A DNA stretch of 64,000 nt from Chloroflexota bacterium (GCA_018969295.1 JAGWYN010000002.1:124001-188000), one strand, 5' to 3'; positions 1-11,807 are shown, numbered from the stretch's first letter. Notes: generated from the sequence alone by a model not told the origin. Numbers and translations: made by a program.

Positions 1-443
1 AACTGGTCGGCCAGCTGGCGCGCGGGCGGGCCTTTCTGGGGGCTGCTGTGGCAGGCCACGACCTGTACGTGGCGGGCGGCTACGACGGCGAACAGGAACT
101 GAAGCTCTTTGAAAAGCTCAACCTGAAGACCGGCAGACGGGTGGAGCTGGCACCGATGGCCAGCGCACGCGCAGGGCTGGCCCTGGTCTTCGACGGTGCA
201 GCCCTCTATGCTTTGGGGGGCGGGTGGAAAACTCGGCTGGTCAATTTAGAGCGCTACGACCTTGCAACCGGTTCCTGGAGCAACTTTGCCTCCCCGGTCG
301 AACGTGAATGGCACCATCTGGCTGCGGTCGCTCTCGACGGCCAGCTGCTGGTCACCGGCGGCTGGGCGGGGACCTATCTGGACAACCAGCTGCAGTACCA
401 GAGCTCGTTCCGCGCCTTGCTGCCTGTCATCAGCAACGACTGA
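1..443 (+). CDS. Kelch-repeat protein, C-terminal fragment
   Basis: The reading frame is open from base 3 at the window edge, so the 5' part of the gene is missing. The visible 147 residues contain about three kelch-like blades, each with a Gly-Gly pair after a hydrophobic strand (VAGGYDG, ALGGGW, VTGGW) followed by Tyr/Trp-containing strands. Kelch repeats form a beta-propeller used for protein or glycan binding; no catalytic motif is visible. The protein ends without an anchor. A 14-bp inverted repeat lies 25 bp downstream. The natural ligand cannot be told from this fragment. Confidence 0.75.
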   Translation, partial: LVGQLARGRAFLGAAVAGHDLYVAGGYDGEQELKLFEKLNLKTGRRVELAPMASARAGLALVFDGAALYALGGGWKTRLVNLERYDLATGSWSNFASPVEREWHHLAAVALDGQLLVTGGWAGTYLDNQLQYQSSFRALLPVISND

Positions 444-467
444 CAGCACTCCAGCCCGCTATAGCGC

Positions 468-515
468 TGCTCTTTGGGCGGGAAAGAGAGGCTGCTGGCA
501 TCCGCCCAAAGAGCA
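468..515. terminator. 14-bp inverted repeat after the kelch gene
   Basis: Arms 468-481 (TGCTCTTTGGGCGG) and 502-515 are perfect reverse complements around a 20-nt loop. The hairpin lies just after the kelch stop and before the dehydrogenase promoter. No T tract follows, so it may be a terminator of the GC-hairpin type or a mRNA-stabilising stem. Confidence 0.5.
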
Positions 516-520
516 CAGAT

Positions 521-549
521 TTGCAGATTTGTGGATGGCAAGGTATAGT
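521..549 (+). promoter_or_regulatory. Candidate sigma-70 promoter of the galactoside operon
   Basis: A TATAGT -10 box at 544-549 lies 17 bp after TTGCAG at 521-526. Transcription would begin near 556, about 30 nt before the preferred dehydrogenase start. The -35 match is weak (3 of 6). Confidence 0.4.
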
Positions 550-584
550 GCGAGATACAAAGCATACTTGAGATGGAGAAATCG

Positions 585-1646
585 ATGCCTGTCCCCTATC
601 TACCTTCTTCGATGGATGCCCTGGTCTGGACTGCGCCCTGCCAGATGGAGATGCAGCGCGCGCCGCTGCCTTCACTGGAGGCTGGAGACCTGCTGCTGGA
701 GGTTGCCGCTGTCGGGATCTGTGGCTCGGAATTGAGCGGCTACTTGGGGCACAACAGCCTGCGTGTCCCCCCTTTGATCATGGGACACGAATTCAGCGCG
801 CGGGTTGTGCAAGATGCAGGGGGCGTGCTGGCCGACGGCAGCACGCCGCAACCCGGCAGGCTGGTGACTGTCAACCCCCTCATCAGCTGCGGCAGCTGCG
901 ACCTTTGCACGGCTGGCCTGCCCAATCTGTGTCGGCGCCGCCAGCTCGTCGGGGCCCATCGGGCGGGCAGTTTCGCCACCTACTGCGCAGTGCCAGCGGC
1001 ACAGTGCTGGCCTCTGGGCGAGGGGTTGAACGACCTGGCCGGCACCCTGGTCGAGCCGCTGGCCTGCGCCGTGCGGGCAGTTCACCATGCCTTGCTAGAT
1101 GCCGATGGCCCTCTGCTGATCCTGGGGGCGGGCACGATCGGGCTGCTCTGTCTGGCTGTGGCGCGCGCGCAGGGGGTAAAGGAACTGGTGGTGACCGACC
1201 GGCTGCCAGAACGGCTGCGGCTGGCAGCCGCCTGGGGCGCGACAGCCACAGTCGCCAGCGACGCAGCAGATCTGGCGCTGCGAACGGTGTTGCCCTCCGG
1301 TGCCCGCAGCGTGATCGACGCTGTCGGGTCACACACCACCCGCGCGCTGGCACTCCAGCTGGTGCGCCCAGGCGGGCGTCTGGTCTACATTGGACTGCAC
1401 GATGAAGCCTCTCCGCTGGCCTCCAACTACCTTGTCCGCCAAGAAGTGTCCCTGCAAGGCAGCTTTGCGTACACACCGGCCGATTTTGCCCTGGCACTGC
1501 GGCTGCTCGCCGAAGGCAGCGTCGTCCCCACCCCAGAGTGGGTGGAGGAACGCCCGCTGACAGCCGGCGCCATGGCCTTTGCAGGTCTGCTGGATGGGTC
1601 GATTACCATCCCCAAAATTGTGCTGCGCCCGCAAACCCTTTTCTAA
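585..1646 (+). CDS. Zinc-dependent medium-chain alcohol/polyol dehydrogenase
   Basis: This is a medium-chain dehydrogenase (353 aa) that should oxidise a sugar alcohol or sugar with NAD(P)+. Catalytic zinc ligands are visible as Cys46 (GICGSE), His68-Glu69 (GHE) and Glu157 (VEPLA). The structural zinc lobe has Cys102, 105, 108 and 116, and the nucleotide-binding loop is GAGTIG at 181-186. I chose the ATG at 585 because GGAGAA lies 6 nt upstream; an in-frame ATG at 573 is possible. It is the first gene of a run continuing into two alpha-galactosidases, which suggests a substrate derived from galactosides or polyols. The exact substrate is not readable from sequence. Confidence 0.88.
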   Translation: MPVPYLPSSMDALVWTAPCQMEMQRAPLPSLEAGDLLLEVAAVGICGSELSGYLGHNSLRVPPLIMGHEFSARVVQDAGGVLADGSTPQPGRLVTVNPLISCGSCDLCTAGLPNLCRRRQLVGAHRAGSFATYCAVPAAQCWPLGEGLNDLAGTLVEPLACAVRAVHHALLDADGPLLILGAGTIGLLCLAVARAQGVKELVVTDRLPERLRLAAAWGATATVASDAADLALRTVLPSGARSVIDAVGSHTTRALALQLVRPGGRLVYIGLHDEASPLASNYLVRQEVSLQGSFAYTPADFALALRLLAEGSVVPTPEWVEERPLTAGAMAFAGLLDGSITIPKIVLRPQTLF

Positions 1647-1667
1647 ACCCTTCTGCAAGGAGCTGCG

Positions 1668-3658
1668 ATGAATTCGGTCTGGCTTCTCGAATTGGCCGAC
1701 GTTGGCTGCCGGGTCGAATGGCGTGACAGCCAGCTCTTCTGGCAGATCCTCCATCCTGCTGCGCCGGGCGGACAGACTGTTCCGGCGCTGGTGAGCGATC
1801 TCACCGCGGATCACCACCCGCTCCTGTGGACCCGCCTGGTCGGGGTCGAACAGACCGACGGCAGCACCCCCCAACTGGCGATTTCTCTGGAAGAGAGCAG
1901 CGGACGGCTGCGGCTGGTGCGCCATTTTGAACTCTTTGCAGGACACGCCTTTGTGCGCACCTGGGGAACGGTCGTGGCCACTGGGGCAGGGAGCCCTCCG
2001 ACGGTGGACGGGGCCGCGATCGTACAGCTGATCGCAGCTGCCAGCCACCCTTTCACCCTGCTGCATGTCGAGCAGTTCAGCTGGCCCTACCCCAAAGACT
2101 TTTTCACCCCGCGCCAGATCCCGCTGGTGCCCAACCTGACCCCTTACGAGCTGCGCATGGGCTCTTTCCCGGCACATTACAGCGCGCCTACGAGCTGCGC
2201 CTGGGTTGCGCTGCGCGAGGGGAAAGCCGACCCAGACCCCGAAACCCCAGGGCAGGGTGCCGGGCTGGTCGTTGGGATCGAGTTCAACGGCAAAAGCAGA
2301 TTGCGCGCCTGGGCAACGCTCGGCACCGTGCTGGCAGAAAGCCGGATCGACGATCTGGCGCACCCTGTGCGGGAGAACGAACCCTTCGAGCTGCCCGCCT
2401 GTTTTGTGGGCTGCTACAGCGGAGATTGGGATGAAGCCGGGTTTGTCACTCAACGCTTCGCCGAAGCCCATGTGCACCCGCCAATGCCCGACGATCGCTA
2501 CCCCTGGGTGCAATACGACTCCTGGAAGTACGGCCAGACGATCGATGAGGCCCAGCAGCTGGCTGTGCTCGAACGCTGTGCCAGCCTCGGCATCGAAGTC
2601 ATGGTCCTGGACCTGGGCTGGGCACGCGCAATTGGCGACTGGCGCCCCGACCCCGCCAAATTTCCGCGCGGGCTGCGCCCCCTGGCAGATCGCGCCCACG
2701 AACTGGGGATCCGCTTCGGCGTGCACGTGGCGGTCGCACAGATGGCGCTGGATGCTCCGGCCGCGCTCGAACACCCCGAATGGCTGGTCTATACCGGCGA
2801 CGACTACTTCGGGGCTGGTGCCATCTGTCTGGGCCATGCCCCTTGCCGCCAGTGGCTGATCGACTCACTGGTCCGGCTGGTGCACGAAGAACAGATCGAC
2901 TACATCCTCCAGGACGGCGAGGATGTGGTCAAACGCTGCACGCGCGCCGACCATACCCATGCCCCAGGGGACAGCAACTATGCCTGTTCCACCGAAGGGC
3001 TGGATCGTCTGATCCTGGCTGTCCGCCAGGCCCACCCGCAGCTGGTCTGGGAAAACTGCGAGGATGGCGGCTGTATGATGACGTACCGGATGGCACGCCT
3101 CTGCCACACTTCGATCACGGTCGACAACATTGCCAGCTACGCCACCCGCCAGGGAATCTACGGCGCCTCCTACCCCTTCTCGGCCCGCTACAGCGTGCGC
3201 TACATGGAAGACGACCCCACCCCCTACACGCTGCGCAGTGCGCTCTTCGGCGGCCCCCTGATCCTGATGCAGCGCATCGGAGACTGGAACGACCAGCAGA
3301 TGGCCGACACCTGCGCTGCGCTGGCTCAGTACAAGCACCTGCGCCCGTTGATTCGTCAGGCCAAAATCGTGCACCTTCTCCCCCCACGCACCAACGTCGA
3401 GCATTTTGGACGTGGCTGGGATGCCATTCAGGCGGTCAGCCTGGACCAGAGCCGCAGCGTGGTGATGGTCTACCGGGCATTGGGGGGGCCCGAGCAGCGG
3501 GTGATCCGGCCGCGCGGGCTCCGGCCAGCTGCCACCTACAACGTGCGCTACACCGATGCAGGGTTCAGCGTTCTTTACACCAGTGACCAGCTGCTGCAGA
3601 CAGGGCTGTCCGTTGCCCTCGCCGAGCTTGGCTCTGAAGTGATCGAGCTGGAGCTCGC

Positions 3659-3662
<4 letters not shown>
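1668..3662 (+). CDS. GH36-family alpha-galactosidase-like glycosidase (first copy)
   Basis: The 664-residue protein has the layout of clan GH-D: an N-terminal beta-sandwich, a central TIM barrel beginning near YDSWKYG, and a C-terminal beta domain. The likely nucleophile is Asp416 (ILQDGED) and the likely acid/base is Asp486 (TVDNIAS). A conserved ENCEDGG loop lies between them. The nucleophile motif differs from the usual KWD, so specificity may differ from a classical melibiase. There is no signal peptide, so cytoplasmic action on imported oligosaccharides is expected. AAGGAG lies 5 nt before the ATG. The stop overlaps the next start as ATGA, so the two glycosidases are translationally coupled. 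Confidence 0.85.
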
Positions 3663-5809
<2,147 letters not shown>

Positions 5810-5837
5810 ACACCCTCCGCACCAGGAATTACCTGCA

Positions 5838-6830
5838 ATGCACTCCTCTGTCCATTTCGACCCCCACTGGCATTACCGAGGCCTGCGCGCCCTTGTGCTT
5901 GAAAACAGCCATCTGCGGCTGGTGCTGCTCCCCGAACTGGGGGGCAAACTCTGGTCGCTCTTCTACAAAATTGTCGACTGCGAAATTTTCTGGCAAAACC
6001 CGCGTGTCGAACCGCGGCCAGCCCACTATGGGGCTGCCTACGACGACTGGTTCTGCGGAGGATGGGACGAGCTCTTTCCCAACGACGCCCCCGCCAGCGT
6101 GGCGGGGGAAACCTACCCAGACCACGGCGAATGGTGGGCAATGCCGTTTGGCTGGGAGGTGGCCGAACAGACCCCCAACTGGGTGACCGTGCGGCTCTGG
6201 CGTGCCGGGGTGGCCACCAACACAACCGTCGAACGCTGGATCACGCTGGGCAAAGATCGTCCCTACTACACGACCCGCTACCGGCTCTACAACGGCGGGC
6301 CCCAACCGCTCGATTTTTTGTGGAAGCTGCATCCTGCGCTCCGGGTTTCATCCAGCTCCCGCATCGACCTGCCCGCAGGCACGGTCTACCCGGAGCCCCC
6401 TTTCAACACCCGTCTGGACAACACCCCCTTTCTCTGGCCGCAGGCGCGCGGCGTCCAAGGGGACATGGTCGACATGCGGGCAGTGCCGCCTGCTTCGGCG
6501 GCAACCTGCGATTTTTACTATGCCACCGAACTCAGCGCCGGTTGGTGTGCGTTGACCCAGGTCAACGCCGGATATGGCTTTGGCCTGGCCTTTGACCCAG
6601 CGGTCTTTCGCAGTGTCTGGGTTTTCGGCGCCTACGGCGGCTGGCGCGGCCACTACACCACCCTGCTCGAACCCTGCACCGGCTATCCCTACCGCCTCGA
6701 AGAGGCGGTGGCCCAGGGGACAGCCAGCCACCTGGAGCCGGGTGCAGCCTTGGAGACGACGGTGACGACAGTCTTGTACACAAGTCGCGACCAGGTGTCG
6801 CAAATTACACGCGAGGGGCGGGTACGCTGA
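5838..6830 (+). CDS. DUF5107-like / galactose-mutarotase-fold protein
   Basis: A 330-residue protein with the beta-rich pattern of the aldose-epimerase superfamily. The segment LVLLPELGGKLWS near residues 27-40 matches the conserved early strand, and FLWKLHPALRV near residue 170 carries the typical His. Such proteins bind or isomerise sugars; DUF5107 members sit in glycoside-degradation loci. Its place between alpha-galactosidases and an SDR dehydrogenase fits galactose or oligosaccharide handling. AGGAAT lies about 10 nt before the ATG. The stop overlaps the next gene as TGATG. Catalytic activity is not proven by the motifs I can see. Confidence 0.65.
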   Translation: MHSSVHFDPHWHYRGLRALVLENSHLRLVLLPELGGKLWSLFYKIVDCEIFWQNPRVEPRPAHYGAAYDDWFCGGWDELFPNDAPASVAGETYPDHGEWWAMPFGWEVAEQTPNWVTVRLWRAGVATNTTVERWITLGKDRPYYTTRYRLYNGGPQPLDFLWKLHPALRVSSSSRIDLPAGTVYPEPPFNTRLDNTPFLWPQARGVQGDMVDMRAVPPASAATCDFYYATELSAGWCALTQVNAGYGFGLAFDPAVFRSVWVFGAYGGWRGHYTTLLEPCTGYPYRLEEAVAQGTASHLEPGAALETTVTTVLYTSRDQVSQITREGRVR

Positions 6831-7600
6831 TGGGAACCATGCAAGGGAAGGTTGCCCTGGTGACGGGCGGGGCACGGGGCATTGGGCGGGCAGTGGCCCA
6901 GACTCTGGCGGGAGACGGCGCAGCCGTGGTCGTGGCGGACCTGGCAGGCAGCGACGGCAGCGAAACCGCCGCTGCGTTGCGAGCCCAGGGGGGCGAAGCC
7001 TGTTTTGTGGCGGCAGACGTGACGGTGGACGGCGCACGCATGGTCGCAGCCGCGGTCGAACGCTACGGCCGCCTCGACATCCTGGTCAACAACGCCGGAA
7101 TCTTCTACAACGCCGACGCCTTGACGACCCCCTTTGCAGAATGGCAGCGTGCGTTCGACGTCCTCTTCTACGGGGCCTTGCATTGTGCCCGTGCCGCCGG
7201 GCAGGTGATGGTGGCGCAAGGGGAGGGGGGGCGGATCGTCAACATCTCCTCGGTCAACGCCTTTCTGGGGATGGCGCAGGCCAGCCACTACAACACCGCC
7301 AAAGGGGCCGTCGACCAACTGACACGCTGCCTGGCCGTCGAATGGGCGCCGCACGGCATCCTGGTCAACAGCGTGGCACCCGGCTTTGTCGACACGCCGA
7401 TGTCGATCGTGGAAGGCGTCAACGAACTGGAGAGTCCCGACTTCCAAGAGATCTACGTGCGCCGCCGCCGCATCCCGCTGGCGCGCGCTGCACAGCCAGC
7501 CGAGATCGCAGCGGCGGTCCACTTCCTGGCTTCCGACCGCTGCACCTACATCACGGGCCATACCCTGGTCGTAGATGGCGGGCTGTCGATCACCTTTTGA
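6830..7600 (+). CDS. Short-chain dehydrogenase/reductase (SDR)
   Basis: A classical SDR of 256 residues. It shows the cofactor loop TGGARGIG at 12-19, NNAG in the central strand, catalytic Ser141, and Tyr154/Lys158 in YNTAK. The C-terminal GHTLVVDGG is typical of glucose dehydrogenase and FabG-like enzymes. An Asp after the second strand (VVADL) suggests NAD+ preference. It overlaps the previous stop by one base, and an alternative ATG lies 9 nt further on. Its context suggests oxidation of a sugar released by the galactosidases, but sequence alone cannot separate sugar dehydrogenase from acyl reductase. Confidence 0.85.
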   Translation: MGTMQGKVALVTGGARGIGRAVAQTLAGDGAAVVVADLAGSDGSETAAALRAQGGEACFVAADVTVDGARMVAAAVERYGRLDILVNNAGIFYNADALTTPFAEWQRAFDVLFYGALHCARAAGQVMVAQGEGGRIVNISSVNAFLGMAQASHYNTAKGAVDQLTRCLAVEWAPHGILVNSVAPGFVDTPMSIVEGVNELESPDFQEIYVRRRRIPLARAAQPAEIAAAVHFLASDRCTYITGHTLVVDGGLSITF

Positions 7601-7647
7601 ACGCGCCCGCCAGCCAGAGCGGCCCCCGCCCCAGCATGGAGCTGATG

Positions 7648-7653
7648 TATAAT
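7648..7653 (+). promoter_or_regulatory. Consensus -10 box upstream of the aminotransferase
   Basis: A perfect TATAAT lies about 55 nt before the aminotransferase start in the gap after the SDR gene. No good -35 is seen at normal spacing. It suggests that transcription restarts here and that the galactoside operon ends with the SDR. Confidence 0.45.
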
Positions 7654-7708
7654 CCAACGTATGGATCTATTGTCGGCCCAAGCCGCCAGTTCATAAGGAG
7701 CACAGATC

Positions 7709-9052
7709 ATGATCGAAGCACTCTTGGACCATGCCACCCTGGTCGAACACGACCGCAGGCAGATTCACCCACTGCACCACCCTGCCCAACTGGTCAATCC
7801 GCTGGTGGTCGAACGAGCCGAAGGGGTCTGGATCTACACCACAGACGGACGCCGTGTGCTGGATGGCATGGCTGGGCTGTGGAATGTCAACATCGGGTAC
7901 GGGAACCAGGAACTCCCAGAGGTTGCGGCCGCGCAGATGCGCAAGCTGGCCTTCACCTCCAATTTTGCCGGCATGACGACACCGCCGGCTGCAGAGCTGG
8001 CGTATCGCATGGCTGGGATGGCGCATCCGTCCCTCAACACGACCTTTTTCACGTCGGGCGGTTCGGAGGCCAACGATTCGGCCTTCAAGACTGTGCGCTA
8101 TTACTGGCACCGGCAGGGCCAGCCGGAAAAATTCAAAATCATTTCGCGGCAGGCTGGCTATCACGGGATCACCGTGGCCGCGACCGCAGCCACTGGGATC
8201 CCGCGCTATCACCCGATGTTTGGCCCGCTGGCCGCCGGTTTTTCGCACATCCCAGCCCCCAATCCCTATCGCTACACCGGCGACCTGCAGCCTGGTGAGA
8301 CGGTCGGCCAGGCCGCCGCACGCGCACTCGAGGAAGAAATCCTGCGCCAGGGCCCGGAGACGGTCGCAGCCTTCATCGTCGAGCCGATCCAGGGTGTCGG
8401 TGGTGTGATTGTGCCGCCCGACGACTATTTTCCGCGTGTGCGGGCCCTCTGCGACCGCTATGCCGTGCTGCTGATCGTCGACGAGGTGATCTGTGGGTTT
8501 GGCAGGACCGGGCTTTGGTTTGGCGAGCACCACTGGCATCTGCGGCCTGACATCCTGACCTTTGCCAAAGGAATTACCAGCGGGTACTTGCCGCTGGGAG
8601 GGATGCAGATCTCGGACGCCATTCGGGAGACGATTGACAGTGCACAGCCTCAGGAGAGCTGGATGCATGGGTTTACCTATTCGGGCCATGCCACTGCCTG
8701 TGCGGTCGGGCTCAAAAACCTCGAGATTCTCGAGCGCGAGAAGCTGCTGGCCAACAGCCAGCAGATGGGGGAACGGCTCAAGACGGGCTTGCACAAGCTG
8801 TTGGAATTTCCGATTGTAGGCGAGGTGCGCGGGCGCGGCTTGCTGTGTGGGGTCGAAATCGTCAAAGACAAAGAGAGCCGAGAAGCCGACATTCCCAAGG
8901 CACTGGCCATCTACAACGCCTGTCTGGCGCGCGGGCTGCGGTTGCGTAACGTCGGTGCGACCCTTGCCTGCTCGCCGCCGTTGGTGATCGACGCAGAAGA
9001 AGTAGACCAGATCGTCGACATTCTGGGCAGTGTGATCGACAGCGTCTGTTGA
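7709..9052 (+). CDS. Class III PLP-dependent aminotransferase
   Basis: A 447-residue fold-type I aminotransferase of the omega-amino-acid:pyruvate / aspartate aminotransferase family. Visible landmarks are SGGSEAND (phosphate binding), YHG with the ring-stacking Tyr, VDEVICGFGRTG with the PLP-binding Asp, and the Schiff-base lysine Lys287 in FAKGITSG. AAGGAG precedes the ATG. Family members use beta-alanine, putrescine, GABA or similar amines with pyruvate as acceptor. The next gene is a LacD-like aldolase after a 114-bp gap, so the physiological link is not obvious. Confidence 0.88.
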   Translation: MIEALLDHATLVEHDRRQIHPLHHPAQLVNPLVVERAEGVWIYTTDGRRVLDGMAGLWNVNIGYGNQELPEVAAAQMRKLAFTSNFAGMTTPPAAELAYRMAGMAHPSLNTTFFTSGGSEANDSAFKTVRYYWHRQGQPEKFKIISRQAGYHGITVAATAATGIPRYHPMFGPLAAGFSHIPAPNPYRYTGDLQPGETVGQAAARALEEEILRQGPETVAAFIVEPIQGVGGVIVPPDDYFPRVRALCDRYAVLLIVDEVICGFGRTGLWFGEHHWHLRPDILTFAKGITSGYLPLGGMQISDAIRETIDSAQPQESWMHGFTYSGHATACAVGLKNLEILEREKLLANSQQMGERLKTGLHKLLEFPIVGEVRGRGLLCGVEIVKDKESREADIPKALAIYNACLARGLRLRNVGATLACSPPLVIDAEEVDQIVDILGSVIDSVC

Positions 9053-9166
9053 CCCTCGGCCGCTGTGCGGTCTGGCCGTCGACAACACACAGCCAGAGTG
9101 AGTCATCCCACTGCCCTGTCGACGGCTACACGTCGAGCAGCGCATCAAAAGCAAGGAGAGAGCTGC

Positions 9167-10198
9167 GTGAACAAGGGAACAATCAGCAAAGGCAAATGGG
9201 CCGGCCTCCAGCGCTGTGCCGGCGCCGACGGCATCATTGCAGCGGCCGCGATGGACCAGCGAGGCTCGCTGCAGAAAGCGATCAGCAAAGCGCGTGAGGG
9301 CGCTCCTGTCTCCAAAGAGGAGATGATCCAGTTCAAAACTGCGGTCAGCCAGGTGCTGACCCGGCATGCCAGTGCGATCTTGCTCGACCCTGAATATGGG
9401 TTGCCGGCGGCGGCAGTGCGGGCAGCCGGCACTGGTGTTTTGCTGGCCTATGAAAAGACCGGCTACGACACAAACGACGACAGCCGCATGCCGGATCTTA
9501 CAGCCGGCTGGAGTGTCCGCCGGCTGGTGGCAGCCGGCGCTACGGCGATCAAAGTGCTGGTCTACTACAACCCCAACCATCCTGCGCAGATCAACGGGGC
9601 CAAACAAGCGTTTGTCGAGCGCGTCGGCAGCGAATGCCGGGCCGAAGATGTGCCGTTCTTCCTGGAACCCCTGGGCTACGACGACACGCTGGGCGACCCC
9701 AAAGGGGTCGCGTTTGCCCAGGCCAGACCGGCGTTGGTCAAGGCCTACATGGCTGAATTTTCCAAGCCAGAGTATGGGGTCGACGTGCTCAAGGTCGAGG
9801 TGCCGGTGACCATGAGTTATGTGGCGGGCACGGCTGCCTTCAAAGGCACTGCCGTCTACAGCCGGGCCGAGGCGTTGGCAATCTTTCAAGAAACTGCCAG
9901 TGCCGCCCAAAAACCGTTCCTCTATCTGAGCGCAGGCGTCAGCGACGAAGTCTTTCGGGAAACGCTGGAACTGGCCGCCGAAGCTGGCACGCCCTTTTCG
10001 GGTGTGCTCTGCGGCCGGGCCACCTGGCAGGATGGAATTCCGATCTTCGCCCGTCAGGGGTTCGATGCCCTGGTCGACTGGCTGGAAGATCGCGGGGTCC
10101 ACAACATCACCGCGCTCAACCGGGTGATCGCCCACGGGGCACGGCCTTGGTGGACGGTCTACGGCGGCCAGGATGCGATCGAAGTGGCGGATGCTTGA
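9167..10198 (+). CDS. lacD: Tagatose-1,6-bisphosphate aldolase-like class I aldolase
   Basis: A 343-residue TIM-barrel class I aldolase of the LacD type. MDQRGSL near residue 30 and LKVEVPV with the likely Schiff-base Lys209 are the hallmark segments. LacD cleaves tagatose-1,6-bisphosphate to dihydroxyacetone phosphate and glyceraldehyde-3-phosphate. A galactose-related role would suit the upstream alpha-galactosidases, but lacA, lacB and lacC are not in the window. I chose the GTG at 9167 because AAGGAGAG precedes it at good spacing and the family's conserved region begins right after it. Related barrels also act on sulfo-sugar phosphates, so the substrate should be kept open. Confidence 0.78.
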   Translation: MNKGTISKGKWAGLQRCAGADGIIAAAAMDQRGSLQKAISKAREGAPVSKEEMIQFKTAVSQVLTRHASAILLDPEYGLPAAAVRAAGTGVLLAYEKTGYDTNDDSRMPDLTAGWSVRRLVAAGATAIKVLVYYNPNHPAQINGAKQAFVERVGSECRAEDVPFFLEPLGYDDTLGDPKGVAFAQARPALVKAYMAEFSKPEYGVDVLKVEVPVTMSYVAGTAAFKGTAVYSRAEALAIFQETASAAQKPFLYLSAGVSDEVFRETLELAAEAGTPFSGVLCGRATWQDGIPIFARQGFDALVDWLEDRGVHNITALNRVIAHGARPWWTVYGGQDAIEVADA

Positions 10199-10328
10199 TG
10201 AGCCAAACCCAGTGGCGGCTGCAGAGACGTCGCACTCTATTCAACGCCGTAGGTGGCATGCAATCCGCTGCCTGCGGCAATTTTCTCTGCGGCCTGACCG
10301 CTGCAGACCAGAGATACAGGAGAGATTC

Positions 10329-11726
10329 ATGAACAAGTTCATTCACACTCGCTGGCAGCGGCTGGCTGGCCTGGTGCTGGCGCTGGGCCTGCTCACCTTC
10401 GTAACCGCTGGCTGCAGCGGGCTCGGTGCCCCTGCGACAGAGAACACAGCAGAAAGCGCAGCAGCCAGCGAGACGGCTCCTCCTCCAGAGGAGGGTGCGA
10501 CCGAAGCTGCCCCCGAGGAAGCTGCCCCCGAGGAAGCTGCCCCCGAGGAAGCTGCCCCCGAGGAAGCTGCCAACGCAGCAGCCACAGTGGACCCGGCTGT
10601 AGCTGGCCGTGAGGGGATGTACAGCGCGGCCCCGGAACTGACGATCGACCCGTCGATATACTATTATGCGACGATCAAAACCGAACGGGGCGATATCAAG
10701 GTACAGCTCTTTGCTGACCGGGCACCGGCCACGGTCAACAATTTCGTCTTTCTGGCCCGTGAGGGGTTCTACGACAACACCACCTTCCACCGGGTGCTCG
10801 CCGATTTCATGGCGCAGGCGGGCGACCCAACCGGGACTGGGATGGGAGGTCCTGGCTACAGTTTTGCCGACGAAATCTGGCCAGGGGGCAGCTTTGACCG
10901 TCGCGGACTGCTGGCCATGGCCAATGCCGGGCCCAACACCAACGGCAGCCAGTTCTTCATCACCTTTGCGCCCACACCTTGGCTGGACGGCAACCATACC
11001 ATCTTTGGCGAAGTGTTGGAAGGGGACGAAGTGCTCAGCCAGATCACCCTGCGCGACCCTGCCGCCGACGGGGCCACCCTGGGCGACCGCATCGAGACAA
11101 TCGTGATCGAGGAGGGAGAGGCCAGCCTGCTGCCTACCCCCACCCCGCTGCCGCCCACACCGACCCCCTTCCCACCGACCCAGCTCAGCGGTGACCGTCC
11201 GCTGGCAGAGGTGCCGGGCACCGAAAAGGCCAACTATTTCAACGCCGAGCCTGCGCTGGTGATCGACACGGCCAAGAGCTACACGGCGGTGATCCGCACC
11301 TCCAAGGGCGAACTGGTGGCCGAGCTCTACGACGACGACGCGCCGGTGGCTGTCAACAACTTTGTGGTGCTGGCCAACCTGGGTTTCTTCGACAACACGC
11401 CGGTCAACGATGTCAACCCAGAACAGCTGGTCGTGATCGGCTCCCCCGACAACGACCCCAACAACGATGTTGGCTACGGGTTCAAACCAGAGGTCAGCCT
11501 GCCGTTGGTGCCAGCCGCAGGTTCGATCGCCTACCGCGCCCTGACACAGGATGCCGACGGCAGCATCGTTGCCAGCGGCAGCCAGCTCTTCCTGGCGTTG
11601 GCTGCGCCGCCGGCCGATTCCAACGACACCTACAGTTTCTTTGGGTTGATTGTCGAAGGGAATGCACTGTTGGCCGAGCTGACGCTGGAAGATACGATCG
11701 ACTCGATCACGATTGTGGAAAAATAA
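10329..11726 (+). CDS. Tandem cyclophilin-type peptidyl-prolyl isomerase lipoprotein
   Basis: A 465-residue exported lipoprotein: N-terminal signal with lipobox ending at Cys29 (VTAGCS), an acidic Ala/Pro/Glu repeat linker, a cyclophilin domain, a Pro-Thr linker (PTPTPLPPTPTP), and a second cyclophilin-like domain. Domain 1 keeps FHRV, the GDP loop and GSQFFIT, so it is probably an active proline isomerase. Domain 2 lacks the FHR and catalytic Gln segments and is probably a binding module. AGGAGA lies just upstream of the ATG. It would fold or stabilise proteins on the outer face of the membrane. It stands alone, facing the convergent transglutaminase gene. Confidence 0.9.
   Translation: MNKFIHTRWQRLAGLVLALGLLTFVTAGCSGLGAPATENTAESAAASETAPPPEEGATEAAPEEAAPEEAAPEEAAPEEAANAAATVDPAVAGREGMYSAAPELTIDPSIYYYATIKTERGDIKVQLFADRAPATVNNFVFLAREGFYDNTTFHRVLADFMAQAGDPTGTGMGGPGYSFADEIWPGGSFDRRGLLAMANAGPNTNGSQFFITFAPTPWLDGNHTIFGEVLEGDEVLSQITLRDPAADGATLGDRIETIVIEEGEASLLPTPTPLPPTPTPFPPTQLSGDRPLAEVPGTEKANYFNAEPALVIDTAKSYTAVIRTSKGELVAELYDDDAPVAVNNFVVLANLGFFDNTPVNDVNPEQLVVIGSPDNDPNNDVGYGFKPEVSLPLVPAAGSIAYRALTQDADGSIVASGSQLFLALAAPPADSNDTYSFFGLIVEGNALLAELTLEDTIDSITIVEK
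10503..10571 (+). repeat. 15-bp tandem repeat coding for an Ala-Pro-Glu linker
   Basis: About 4.6 nearly identical 15-bp units (GAAGCTGCCCCCGAG) encode repeated EAAPE pentapeptides in the lipoprotein. Near-identity at the DNA level points to recent slippage and probable length variation between strains. Confidence 0.9.
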
Positions 11727-11807
11727 CTCGTTGTGCTCGGGGCACGTTCTGCCGGATTGTGCAGGCCACAATTCGGTGGGGGGTGCTTCCCGCCCGCTTC
11801 TTGGGGT

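Noticed and set aside
7691..10135. An 814-codon minus-strand frame opposite the aminotransferase and aldolase genes.
   Set aside because: Both plus-strand genes show complete active-site motifs, so the reverse frame is a shadow.
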